Of a stretch of 64,000 nucleotides of DNA, positions 55,045 through 64,000 are shown piece after piece. How positions within the stretch are numbered: the first letter of the stretch is position 1; each line of letters begins with the position of its first letter. This DNA is from Sabethes cyaneus (lineage: Eukaryota > Arthropoda > Insecta > Diptera > Culicidae), in NCBI RefSeq assembly GCF_943734655.1, contig NC_071353.1, forward strand, positions 79,122,909 to 79,186,908, read 5' to 3'. The notes beneath the pieces are model-generated. The model made no database searches, was not told the origin of the DNA, and saw only the letters and a list, made by a program, of their open reading frames with translations. The position numbers and the translations under genes are program-made.

Positions 55045-57011
55045 ATGGCAATTCGAAAATCTTCTCGGGTTACGAAACAGAGAGTCAAACTTTCGTTTTT
55101 CATCCCAAGGATTAGACATTGCATGAAAGATTCGAACCATATCTAAATAATAATCCTGGAATTTTTCCCTGGACCCTTGTTTTCGATTATTGGTTTGTTT
55201 CTCGTAGACGTAATCCATATCGATCGGTAAGAACTCATTTTTCAACTCTCGAACCAACTCTTGCCACGTTTTCATTTCGTTATTACTGTTCACCTCCATG
55301 AACCAAGAACGAGCTTTGTGAGTAAACAAGTCGTGAGCCCTCACGAGCAGTTCTTCTTCTGAAAATCCTTCCGAACGAGCATTGAATTCCACCTCTTTGA
55401 GAAATTCGTTAAGCCTTTTGCCATTATCCATTCCGTCATACCGAGTCGACCATTTGTGAACTGGTAAGCGGTTGTAATTTTCTTTGGCTTTATAATTCTC
55501 CGAAATTACGCTGGCTGTAGGGGCTTTAGCACCTCCTCTGTTTTCCTCCGCGGTTTTCAAACTGTTAATCGAACTGTTTCTCTTTTTCAACCATCCTAAA
55601 AAATCAGTTTTATCCTGATGTGTTTTACTTCTACGCCCTGCTATACTTCCTTTCTCTTCAAGTTGTGTACTATTACTAGTTTTCTGTAACCTTTTGGTTT
55701 TTTCATTTTCTACTTGTTCTTCTAGTGCTTTTATTCTGTGCATCATTTGTTGTACTGCTGCCAACAGGTGTTCATTTTCTTCCGTCAATTGCTTTTCCCT
55801 ATTCGAAACATTTTCTTGCTCACCGTCCGCATGAACCTCCACGGTCACGACATTATCCTGTTCTATTGCTTCTTCTCTTACACTCAACGAGCTATTTTCT
55901 CTATCCTCTTCTCGCGGATTTTCATTTTCCTTCTCTTCACGAATCTCTTCTAGTACATCTTCCCTCTGATTTTTTTTTAATTCTATATTAGAGAGGTTTT
56001 CAGGCTGCGGCTGGTTCGCCTCTTTCCCTCTGATTTTCCTGAATCGACCTTTCTCCCTCGTCAGTTTGTAGAGCTCGATTGATGCTTTTATTGATGATTG
56101 CTTTTTCTGCCTCGGGTACCTCTTACAGGTGGGAAGCAATGGAAAAAGTAAATATTTACCAATCCTACACAGTCTCCAGCAATCACAGCTAAACTGTTGA
56201 GGTCTTCATCATCTTCGGCATACCCTCTCAAACGTTCCAATCGGAAAAGCACGTGCAACAGTCTCGTTTTATAACTTTGATCTGGTGCCGTTTTACTTTT
56301 TCGACTCTCTAAATCTGTTTTAATCATCTTGACCTTTTCATCGCATTTCATTAATTCCTCTACTACTGTTTTCCCTATGAATTCAAAAGTTATGTTCGAA
56401 TGATTTTTCTCTTCCTTCAGGCGATTTCTAAGCACTCTCTCGAGTTGGCTACGCGAAGCATCTTGGGCTAGCTTTCGAATTCTAAGTTCGTAATCTAACT
56501 CGGCTGCAGTTAGATGCGCGGTATTCATTCCGCGGTACTGGGACAGTAAATGGTTCAGTTCCATTTCAAACATTTAATCGATAATTGTGTACAATGTTAA
56601 AATTCGTTCTAATTACTCAACAGACTTTCACTAGTATTACCGCGATGTTGATGCTGAAATAAAGATTCTGATTTCCTTGTGTTCTTAATTCAGCAATCCG
56701 AAAAACACTGCACGCAATGAAAAATGTATAAATGATTTCGACCTATATGAAAAATAATTATAAATATACTGCAATACAACGCAATCAAGTAACGAGTTAT
56801 TGTGGATGGTAAGTATTTTTTTCAATCTAGCTGTCATTCAGGACCTCATCAAATGTAAGCAGTTTCCTCAAATTTAGTATTTTTTTAATGAGTTTTAGTG
56901 CGACTGAGACCAAGATTTGCTTGAGACTTCGGGGTGTTTTCCCAGAGACTTCTGCAAAGACACGTTATCAACTCTTCAAGTGGTTTCAGTGGCCAAGTAG
57001 CCTGAACTAAT

Positions 57012-57025
57012 TCAAGTTGAGCGCC
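57012..57025 (-). promoter_or_regulatory. Primer-binding site of minus-strand gypsy element
   Basis: On the minus strand TGGCGCTCAACTTG follows a GTTACACTT end, closely paralleling the GGTTACAT/TGGCGCCCAACG junction at 9745-9766. It lies about 440 bases before the gag ATG at 56573. Confidence 0.6.
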
Positions 57026-57027
57026 AA

Positions 57028-57370
57028 AGTGTAACTAGGGCTCTACTGCTTCCCTTTTTTGTTGGTTTGCAGTCTTTAATCTTTGCGACCTTTCGCTTTC
57101 AGGTTAGCCGGATTATTGGATCGTTCAGGATGGCGCATAACATTTCGCGCTCTCCAACTGCGCTCCCCTTAATTCCTTCCCATTTTCCGTCGTTTACACC
57201 GCTTTTCTTCGGCCGTCCGTTGTCACGCATGAGTCCTCTGGCGGTGGGTAGAAGTACTGCGGTTACTTCTCGTCGTGTCATTTGTGGGATTTGTTAGAGA
57301 CAGTACCTGTGTCCAATGGCAATTATTTTCTTGTCTTTTTTTCATTTAATACGAGCTACTCGCGTTAATC
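57028..57370 (-). repeat. Putative 5' LTR of minus-strand gypsy element
   Basis: The sequence between the PBS and the start of the next transposon. There is no second LTR to compare, so the outer boundary is only inferred. Open frames inside it have no recognisable domains. Confidence 0.4.
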
Positions 57371-59460
57371 TCGGTATTCTTGGGTTGCCATACGGTCACT
57401 GGTTACAACCTTGTAGCGGATGGCCTACTGAGGAAACTTAATGGTCTAGGCTATCCGTCATATGGTTTTGCGGATGACCATCTCGTCCTAGTAGTTGGAA
57501 AGTGCATAAGCACATTATTTGACTTAATGCAGCAGACACTACGCGTCGTGGAAACGTGGTGCCGAGAAACTGCTCTTTCGGTAAATCCGAGCAAAACATC
57601 TATCGTCTTATTTTCAAGACGTAGAAATACCAATGGAGCTCGCGCTCTGCGCTTTTACGATTCGGATGTTGATGTTGTGAACGAAGTGAAGTACGTGGGG
57701 TTGATTCTCAACTCCAAGCTTGACTGATCCACAAATATTGATTTCCGAATCAAAAAAGCGTGCATGGCCTTTGGGCAATGTAGACGAGCAATTGGCAACT
57801 CTTGGGGGCTTAAACCCAAATACATACACTGGTTATACACGGTCGTTGTCAGACCAATACTGGCGTATGGTTGTCTTGTATGGTGGCAGAGAGGGGAAGT
57901 TGTGACTGTCCAGACAAAGCTAAACCATCTTCAAAGTATGTGTTTAATGGCAATGTCTGGTGCATTTACGACAACTCCTACTGGCGCCCTAGAAGCTATT
58001 TTCAATATTAAACCTCTACACTTCCACCTGAAGTAAGAGGCACTAATATGTGCTTATCGACTACACGCGATTGGCCTTTGGCAGTCTGTGGACGGTTCAA
58101 CTGGTCATACTCGATTGTGGTCGCAAATTGTCGCTGAGGACAAGTTTGCCCTTGCTCCTAGCGATGTAACGCTCATGCGTACTTTCCCGTATAGGACTTT
58201 CTCAAGTGACTTTCCTCCTAGAGAGGAGTGGATGTCAGGCTACATGGAAAGGAAAATTTCCGACTATGTGGTCTGTTATACCGATGGTTCCTTGTACGAA
58301 GGTCGCGCGGGTGCTGGTGTTTACTGCCGTGAGCTGGAATCGGAGGAATCCTATTCGTTGGGTAGTTACTGCACCGTTTTTCAAGCTGAAATCTTTGCAA
58401 TTATGTGCGGAGCTCAGTTTGCACTTCAGAAAGAACTGATAAGCAAGATTATCTACTTCTGTTCTGACAGTCAAGCCGCTATAAAAGCCCTATGTGCAGC
58501 TAGTTCTAAATCTAAAACAGTCATCGCCTGCCACACCCAATTAGAAGAACTAAGCATTCTAAATGCCGTTCATCTGGTTTGGGTTCCTGGCCATTCTGGT
58601 ATAACCGGAAATGAATGGGCTGATGAACTAGCAAGATCTGGAGCAGAAAAGTCGGTTTTCGGACCGGAACCTGCTTTACTAATTGCGGCATGTGGGATAA
58701 CAAAAGATTCGATCTTGGTTTTCATCTGAACATGAACGTTATTGGAAAAATCTTGAAACTTTTCGTCAAACGAAAAGTTTCATTGTTAAGCCTTGTGAGA
58801 AGGTTGCGAAATTTCTTTTGCAACACTCAAAGATAAATTGCAGTATTCGTGTCAGATCACTGACTGGTCACTACAGACTAAATTATTATATGCCTACGAT
58901 TCAGCGAGCTGAATCGTTTCATTGTAATTTATGTGAATCCGACTACGGTACACCATATCACGTAATTTGCAAACGTGCTGCAGTGCAGTAGCACAATTGC
59001 GTTATAGAATCTTTGGATCCTACGTCTTAAATGAATCGGATTTTAGGAAACTAAAATTACGAGACATTTTGATGTTTCTTACCAAAAGCGGTATTCAGCT
59101 ATAACCTCTTATTTATCATGATTATTCCCCCCAGGGGGTGTACTTTTGATAAGTTAACTACCAAGGATTGCAGTATCCCCTCGGGGGTACAAAAATCTCT
59201 CGGTATATATATGTTTGTGTTTGTCCAAATTCCTCATCCACCCCTTCCTATTCCTCCTGTTTTCCTTCCCGTCCTCATCAGGTAAATGATGACACGGGCA
59301 AGATGGGCAAGGCACAAATCTTCCACATGATTGTTAGGAACGTGCTGCTCGAGCCAAAGATGCTGATACCTGATACCTGGAGATCTCCTGATGAAAATAT
59401 GTTTGTTTTATAGACAAAATAGTGTACTCTCACTTAATGGTTGTCTGGTTTGCGCGAAGT
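57371..59460 (+). mobile_element. 5'-truncated I-group non-LTR retrotransposon
   Basis: Begins inside RT (a degenerate GCPQGG region) and runs through RNase H, a zinc cluster and a 3' UTR (about 59100-59460) with CCCC-TCGGGG words and pyrimidine-rich stretches. It is related to the element at 1-1867 by domain order. The 3' end is not marked by a clear A tail and is set by the next repeat. Confidence 0.75.
57385..58992 (+). pseudogene. RT and RNase H pseudogene (I-group)
   Basis: RT with GFADDHLVLVVG (about 57465-57500), SVNPSKTSIVLFSRR and KYVGLILNSKLD, then a TGA at 57724-57726. After a frame change come thumb motifs (WGLKPKYIHWLYTVVVRP, 57808-57865) and another stop at 58034. RNase H is intact in 58088-58729: YTDGSLYEGRAGAG, FQAEIFAI, SDSQAAIKAL and WVPGHSGITGNEWADELA. 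A final shifted piece has LTGHYRLNYY and a C-x2-C...H...C cluster (about 58858-58975). The RNase H set of acidic residues is present, but the gene is broken overall. Confidence 0.82.
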
Positions 59461-59517
59461 TGCCCGGAATTGAAAAAAAAACCTGATTTCACCAACCTAG
59501 TGGTGAAAGGAACCTTT

Positions 59518-60816
59518 TAGGGACGGGAAAACTATCATTAACTACTGATAGTTAACAGTAAGCAATAATATCACTAAGTATCAGTAAGGTTTCGCTATTA
59601 TTGATATTTACTGATATAGTCACTGTGTCCCGTTAGAATAAACTTATTGGTCGGTAGTTGCGTACGATAAACGTGGATGACACAATATATCGTAGTCGAC
59701 GTCAGTAGCCTAAAGCCGGGGTAGCTCGTGCTGATTCAAGCAGTCACCTCCATTTAACTCGAACTTTGGCCACTCGTCGCCAATTTTTCAGTCGTCTCAA
59801 AAGTCACAAATCACTTTCGACGTGATCGTGCCATCTTGCACATTGAGCCCCCTGTTCCTGGTGCCAGTGAGGTTGTTAAAGACAACTGTTTCCGTCGCAC
59901 TATCGTCCGGCATTCTTACGACGTGTCTGGCCCATCAACTTTCGTCAAATGTACGATGGGATTCTCTCTAAACAATGCCTGTAGCTCCGTCTCCACCACT
60001 CTTCGCTTTCAGTTTGTACTCCGCCAAATATCCGCAGTATCCTTTCGTTCGGACACCGCAAGGGCGCGTATATTCTCCGTGAGGCACCTTATGAGTCCAT
60101 AAAGAACTACTGACCTAATAAAATGTTTCTTGATAATAGCGTATAGCGAAGGGCAAAGTAGGCTCGATTTCCTGCTTGAATGCGCCGCTGGGTTTCCTTA
60201 CTAATGTTGTCCGCGGTCACCAGCAATCCAAAATACACGAATCCATCTACCACTTCTAGTTTGTAGCCGTCAAGGGTTACCATCCGTGAGAGGCACGCGT
60301 TTGGTTCCTTGGATCCTCTTTCTTTCATGTATGTAATCTTTGACGTATTTATTATTAATCTGATTTTCCTAGACTACTGCTTTCAACCTGGCGTAGGTTG
60401 CCTCCACCATCGCAAGGTTCCTAGCCATGATATCAGTCATCTTGTCACCTTATCTCAACCCTCGCTGCGTCTCGAAGGGTGTGTCCCCGAGATGCGCACG
60501 AAACTACTCGATCGAATAGCTCTGATCAGTAGCGTCAGTTTATCTGGGAAACCGTGTTCATCCAATAAGTGCAATTGCTGGTCTTGATCGACTGGTTCGT
60601 GTGATGCGTAGGCACGATGTGGTAAATTGCAATTGCGCTTGGTAAATTGCAAAGTAAATTTACAATGAAGAACGCAGTTATAATATTACAATTTTCTATT
60701 TTTTGCTTCAATGCCCTGATGAGTAAAATTACTGATATTTACTGATAGTTATCAGTAACGTACTGGAATTACTGATAGTTATCAGTAACGATTTTTAATT
60801 ATAGTTCCCATCCCTA
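59518..60816 (-). mobile_element. hAT-like non-autonomous element B carrying an RTE fragment
   Basis: Same family as element A in opposite orientation. Ends TAGGGACGGGAAAACTATCA and, on the right, the complement of TAGGGATGGGAACTAT. Flanked by 8-bp near-duplications GAACCTTT/GAACCTCT (59510-59517, 60817-60824) inside another repeat, so boundaries are firm. It shares the internal RTE fragment with A. Confidence 0.85.
59700..60640 (-). pseudogene. RTE-clade reverse transcriptase fragment inside hAT-like element B
   Basis: Minus-strand pieces LHLLDEHGFPDKLTLLIRAI (about 60515-60575), LEVVDGFVYFGLL (about 60215-60260) and AGNRAYFALRYTLL (about 60140-60185) match the RTE fragment in element A. 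Multiple stops; no active site. Two copies with the same fragment show it moved as part of the DNA transposon. Confidence 0.75.
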
Positions 60817-60945
60817 GAACCTCTGTTATACGGTATTACTTGCTATTTGAGATAGAAATCGACACGTCTTCGGAACATAATTCATCTATTGGTTAACGTT
60901 GTGTAGTGTGTTGGTTTACATAAAAATTTTATTTTGATTAAAGCA

Positions 60946-61340
60946 GAGGAGCGTTTGGTGCGACAAATGTTAGACTGAATACTGGGAAAGTTTCGATCTG
61001 CGGCTAAAAATATATTGAGTTTAGTTTGTGGCAGTGGGACTCCAACCAACTCCAACAATTTCTCGATTAGTACTCGAGTGCTTTACGCTTTTAAACTATA
61101 CCACACCCATGTATTAATTAGTCTCAGATCTAGTTTTGTGCCTACCAGCCCAAGCATTCCATCTTTCGCACGCATACGCTCCCCCGGTGACGGTTATTAT
61201 TTGTAATATGACTGCCCTTGGCTTCTACCACGAGAAGATAGACGATTATCGACTGCATTGTTGTAGAAGTTAACAGTCTGGTCTCTGGTGCCTATCGTCG
61301 TCGAGGCACAATGGTGGTAAACCACACCGGGTATGTTTTG
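60946..61340. other. Unassigned region ending in a segment repeated in inverse at 63822-63902
   Basis: About 61232-61340 (ATTGTTGTAGAAG ... AACCACACCGGGT) matches the complement of 63822-63902. Otherwise no gene or element end was recognised. Confidence 0.45.
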
Positions 61341-62045
61341 CCTTTCTACTATATAAATATATAGTATAAAGGTATAGAAATCACTTGGAAAACCGGAAAT
61401 AGAAAGAAGGTCCTGCGGGCCGAATGTCATATACCATTCGACTCAGTTTCGAAAACTGAGCATTTTCTGTGTGTGTGTATGTATGTGTGTGTGTGTGTGT
61501 GTGTATGTGACGCTTTTAATCTCACTCACTTTTCTCGGAGATGGCTGGACCGATTTTAATGTTCTTAGTGTCAAATGAAAGGTCTAGGTGTCCCATTGGT
61601 CGCTATTGAATTTCATACTGATCGGACTTTTAGTTCAAAAGTTATGTATAAAAATATGAAAAATATGGGACTTCATTATCTCATAGGTCCCTTAACCGAT
61701 TTGAACAAAATTGATTGCATATGAAAGGGGAGCCTTGCAAACCCTTAACTTCCAAATTTCATGACGATTGGGCTTGTAGTTTGAAAGTTACATAAAGAAA
61801 TGTGAAAAAATAGTATTTAAAACATATTTTTGTAACATATAAGCATTAATTCAATGAAAAACATCACACATTTTATTATTATTTGAAAATTACTACTGAG
61901 ATCTATCAAACGAAACCGAGTTATTTAAAATCGGACAGTTCATTCAAAAGTTATTTAAACTTTAACACTTAAGCACCGTATATTAAACCGTTAAAACGTG
62001 TGAATTCAAAACAAATGTTGATTGTATTCAATGTGTGTGATGTAT

Positions 62046-62197
62046 GTGTGTATGTATGTATGTATGTATGTATGTATGTATGTATGTATGTATGTATGTA
62101 TGTATGTATGTATGTATGTATGTATGTATGTATGTATGTATATATGCTTGTATATATGCTTGTATGTATGTATGTATGTATGTATGTGTGTGTATGT
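62046..62197. repeat. TGTA/TATG microsatellite
   Basis: Mostly TATG units with two TATATGCTTG variants near 62139-62162. Open frames across it are artefacts. Confidence 0.95.
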
Positions 62198-62198
62198 G

Positions 62199-62310
62199 AT
62201 CCCAAGCAACAATGTGAGTTTGATTGTACTCTTCTGGTGGTTTTCATGACCAATTTTGGTCTTGAATGTCATCATAAGAGTGTAATAAAACTCAAATTGT
62301 TACTTGGGAT
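62199..62310. repeat. 112-bp hairpin element (perfect-ended fold-back)
   Basis: ATCCCAAGCAACAATGTGAG on the left pairs with CTCAAATTGTTACTTGGGAT on the right; arms of about 50 bases meet at GACCAATTTTGGTC. It directly abuts the microsatellite. Size and structure fit a tiny palindromic MITE. Confidence 0.75.
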
Positions 62311-62412
62311 GACAATTTACAATTTTTAAATTTGCATTGAAATTCAAGAAAATATGTTTCTAACTTTTCTGAATCAATTGTCTGAAATTTTTGAAGCCTC
62401 TTAGTGGAATAC

Positions 62413-62618
62413 GAAATTTGAAATTAAAGAAAAGAAAAAACTTTTACCGACTAAATCCCACTATTTAATATTTATTCGCAACAGATACGTATACGCTTTG
62501 AAATAAGACGCTGTTGAAGCCTGCACGTCGTAGGCGAACTACGTATCTGTTGCAAATAAATATTAAATAATGGGATTCAATCGAAAAGCTTTTTCTTTTC
62601 TTTGATTTCAGATTTCAA
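62413..62618. repeat. 206-bp hairpin with arms of about 80 bases
   Basis: The left arm (62413-62492) and right arm (62540-62618) are near-complementary, including CAACAGATACGTA/TACGTATCTGTTG and TATTTAATATTTATT/AATAAATATTAAATA; a loop of about 47 bases lies between. A fold-back transposon fragment or a hairpin-RNA source. Confidence 0.75.
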
Positions 62619-63735
62619 TTGTCATTTTGTTCACTTGCTGTTACTCACAATTGTACACGAAAAGCAAACAGCGAAAAAAAGCAGTTAATTTAAGCATGAA
62701 GGTATAGTGGTGTATAGGATTAAAAATGAGTTGATTTTTCCAAATAAATTTATACAAATTTCACACAAATTTTGCGCATCAATAGATGCTCTTTTCAATC
62801 AATAGATAGAGCTTAGAAATGTTATATGAAAAATAGGAAGTAAACGTTGCACGGTAGTAATTTTGTAAGATTTGTTTTCGTTAATGACATTTTAAAGGAC
62901 AGATGTCTTATGTCATGTATCATGTTTCAACAAATAAATCAAAAATGACAAACACTGAAAATCATATCGATCATATTTCCCATTCTCAAGCATGTTTAAG
63001 GCGCAGCTTTTGCAACCCTCTTGTTTTCCTAACCCTCCAACATTGTAAAAACGATGCGATCAAGCTAATGACTATCTTTTCATGAAAGTACATTCAAAAA
63101 AAGCATAAGTTTTGATTTTCATGCGAAAATAATTATCTGAAGGAGCGCCAGCTAAGAAAAAGTTCAATTTCTCTTTTTCATATCTAATGCTCTATTCAGT
63201 TATTTTTTCTAATTCAGATATATTGCAAAATTGAAGCCAAGCAAACTAATAGTAAAATTTTGAGATTAATCATTTTGTTGTCGATATTCTTTGTCTTCAA
63301 AGGCGAAGTATAATAATAATTTTTCTGAACTCTTGTTTTTCAAAGATGCTAACTTTTGAACACATGGTATTAATTAATTAGCAACAAATCTGTTCTGAAC
63401 ACATATTTCATATTGTCAATTCAAAACAAGTTTCCTATGTGGCTCTGAAGCCCGAAAGTTTAGGCCGACCGATTATAAAACTAAATAAGGTGTTACAAGT
63501 ATCTACGCACACAAGGAAAGAAAATTTAATTATTCTACGCAATACGTTGTGAATTTTACTGGCAAATAAGGATTTTGAGGAATACGGAACGGATATTTAA
63601 AAATATAGTCAAGTTAATTATACATAGATGTTCCTGAGAAATTAAATGATGATTATTGTGACAGTAGAAAGGCTAGGTCACGCCGCTAGGTGGATTAATT
63701 CGGGTTTTTCATTTTACTGTTACTGACTTTTTACT

Positions 63736-63821
63736 GACTTTTTCGCGGTCAAACGTAAACTCTATTTTGATTCTATTTTGCTTTAATCAAAATAGAGTGT
63801 ACGTTTGACCGCGAAAAAGTC
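63736..63821. repeat. 86-bp palindrome
   Basis: GACTTTTTCGCGGTCAAACG ... CGTTTGACCGCGAAAAAGTC, arms of about 36 bases with a loop of about 12. It lies just beyond the end of repeat copy III. Confidence 0.8.
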
Positions 63822-63904
63822 AACACACCCGGTGTGGTTTAACACCGCTGTTCCTCGACGACGGTAGGCACCACACTGTTAGCTTCTACAACAATGCAAT
63901 CGAG

Positions 63905-64000
63905 AAGCACATAGCACATACATCGGTTTGGCCATCTGTGAGAAAAAAATCTCTGAGAAACAGGCGATAATTATTACTTTGTCAAAATTAGTTTTTTAAG
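63905..64000 (-). repeat. Palindrome-start repeat family, partial unit at window end
   Basis: The complement of CGCCTGTTTCTCAGAGAT and GATGGCCAAACCGAT appears here in minus orientation, matching the internal units of copies I and II, and continues out of the window. Confidence 0.6.

Larger units (their letters stand above)
53084..56573 (-). pseudogene. gag: Gypsy gag pseudogene split by a hAT-like element
   Basis: It starts at 56573 with LTAAELDYELRIRKLAQDA, followed by a helical segment. A frameshift near 56140 leads to a long charged, Glu-rich linker (about 55600-56040) and the Gag core (55042-55480, RLPVHKWSTRYDG, KTWQELVRELKNEF). The hAT-like element interrupts at 55044/53626. Then come a basic Gln/Arg-rich region and two Cys clusters: C-x2-C-x4-H-x4-C (CHEQGHSHNEC preceded by ECFN, about 53160-53200) and C-x2-C...C-x2-C (CERCGF...CPYC, about 53085-53130). 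Joining the flanks of the insertion does not by itself restore frame, so gag was damaged elsewhere too. Confidence 0.78.
50231..57370 (-). mobile_element. Decayed gypsy-type LTR retrotransposon (minus strand)
   Basis: Right to left: putative 5' LTR (57028-57370), PBS (57012-57025), gag, zinc clusters, protease, RT, RNase H, integrase. No 3' LTR was recognised at the left end. A hAT-like element (53626-55044) splits gag. Several frameshifts and a stop show it is old. Its Gag amino end resembles that at 10287. Confidence 0.85.
59472..60945 (-). repeat. Palindrome-start repeat family, 3'-end fragment, interrupted by hAT-like element B
   Basis: Pieces at 59472-59517 and 60817-60945. On the minus strand they reproduce about 9410-9546 of copy II, including the CACC/GGTG mini-hairpin and the T-run end. 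The hAT-like element sits in the AAGGAACCTTTG segment. Confidence 0.8.
61341..63709 (+). repeat. Palindrome-start repeat family, copy III (diverged)
   Basis: Starts with CCTTTCTACTATATA and its inverted partner ending GTATAAAGG (61342-61373), then the GGTCCTGCGGGCCGAATGTCATATACC lead, in short form GGGCCGAATGTCATATACC, a GT microsatellite (about 61470-61508) and the TTCTCGGAGATGGC unit. Ends AGTAGAAAGG, a CGCCGCTAGGTG mini-hairpin and GGATTAATTCGGGTTTTT. It is a different subfamily from copies I and II but has the same plan. It contains a TATG microsatellite and two hairpin elements. Confidence 0.72.

Overview
This window reads as a piece of a large, transposon-packed insect genome, most likely a mosquito (culicine-type dipteran). 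That assignment is an inference from the repeat repertoire: R1-clade and RNase H-bearing I-group non-LTR elements, BEL/Pao and gypsy LTR elements, RTE fragments, a tRNA-derived SINE, short-TIR DNA transposons and long CATA microsatellites. I found no host protein-coding gene, rRNA or functional tRNA gene that I could defend. Nearly everything recognisable is mobile-element DNA, much of it nested.

Layout. 1-1867: 3' part of an I-group non-LTR retrotransposon. 1868-5606: mostly non-coding, with a repeat fragment, a retroelement 3' tail, a CATA microsatellite, an AT-rich stretch and an unexplained CpG/GC-rich block (4740-5390). 5607-9546: two head-to-tail copies of an unclassified repeat family with a palindromic start; the first carries a SINE with a 14-bp target duplication. 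9547-13384: gag-only gypsy relic (PBS at 9755), split by a 1.3-kb TA-flanked MITE. 14758-14976: (CATA)n of about 54 units. 14998-49897: three R1-clade retrotransposon copies in tandem. The first two are flanked by the same 12-bp repeat, inside a 22-bp unit containing GGTTAAGGCCCTAACCCA. The third copy is the host of a large nest.

The nest. R1 copy 3 (21584-49897) is interrupted by a minus-strand BEL/Pao element (25950-36220) and by a plus-strand gypsy/errantivirus-like element (36333-49039). The BEL element carries three further insertions: a pogo-like MITE and a Transib-type fold-back element in its left LTR, and a hAT-type element exactly between Gag and protease. The errantivirus-like element looks very young: its two 607-bp LTRs show no difference by eye and it has a TTGC target duplication. 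It has gag, a slippery A_AAA_AAC just before the gag stop, a pol frame with a single nonsense codon, and a spliceable env whose short first exon lies 5' of gag.

49898-64000: repeat fragments; a decayed minus-strand gypsy element (50231 to about 57370) carrying a hAT-like element with an RTE fragment inside; a decayed I-group non-LTR element (57371-59460); a second, oppositely oriented copy of the same hAT/RTE composite; and a third copy of the palindrome-start family containing a TATG microsatellite and two near-perfect hairpins. The genes do not form a cellular pathway. They are replication modules of separate selfish elements, and the insertion order can be read from which element interrupts which.
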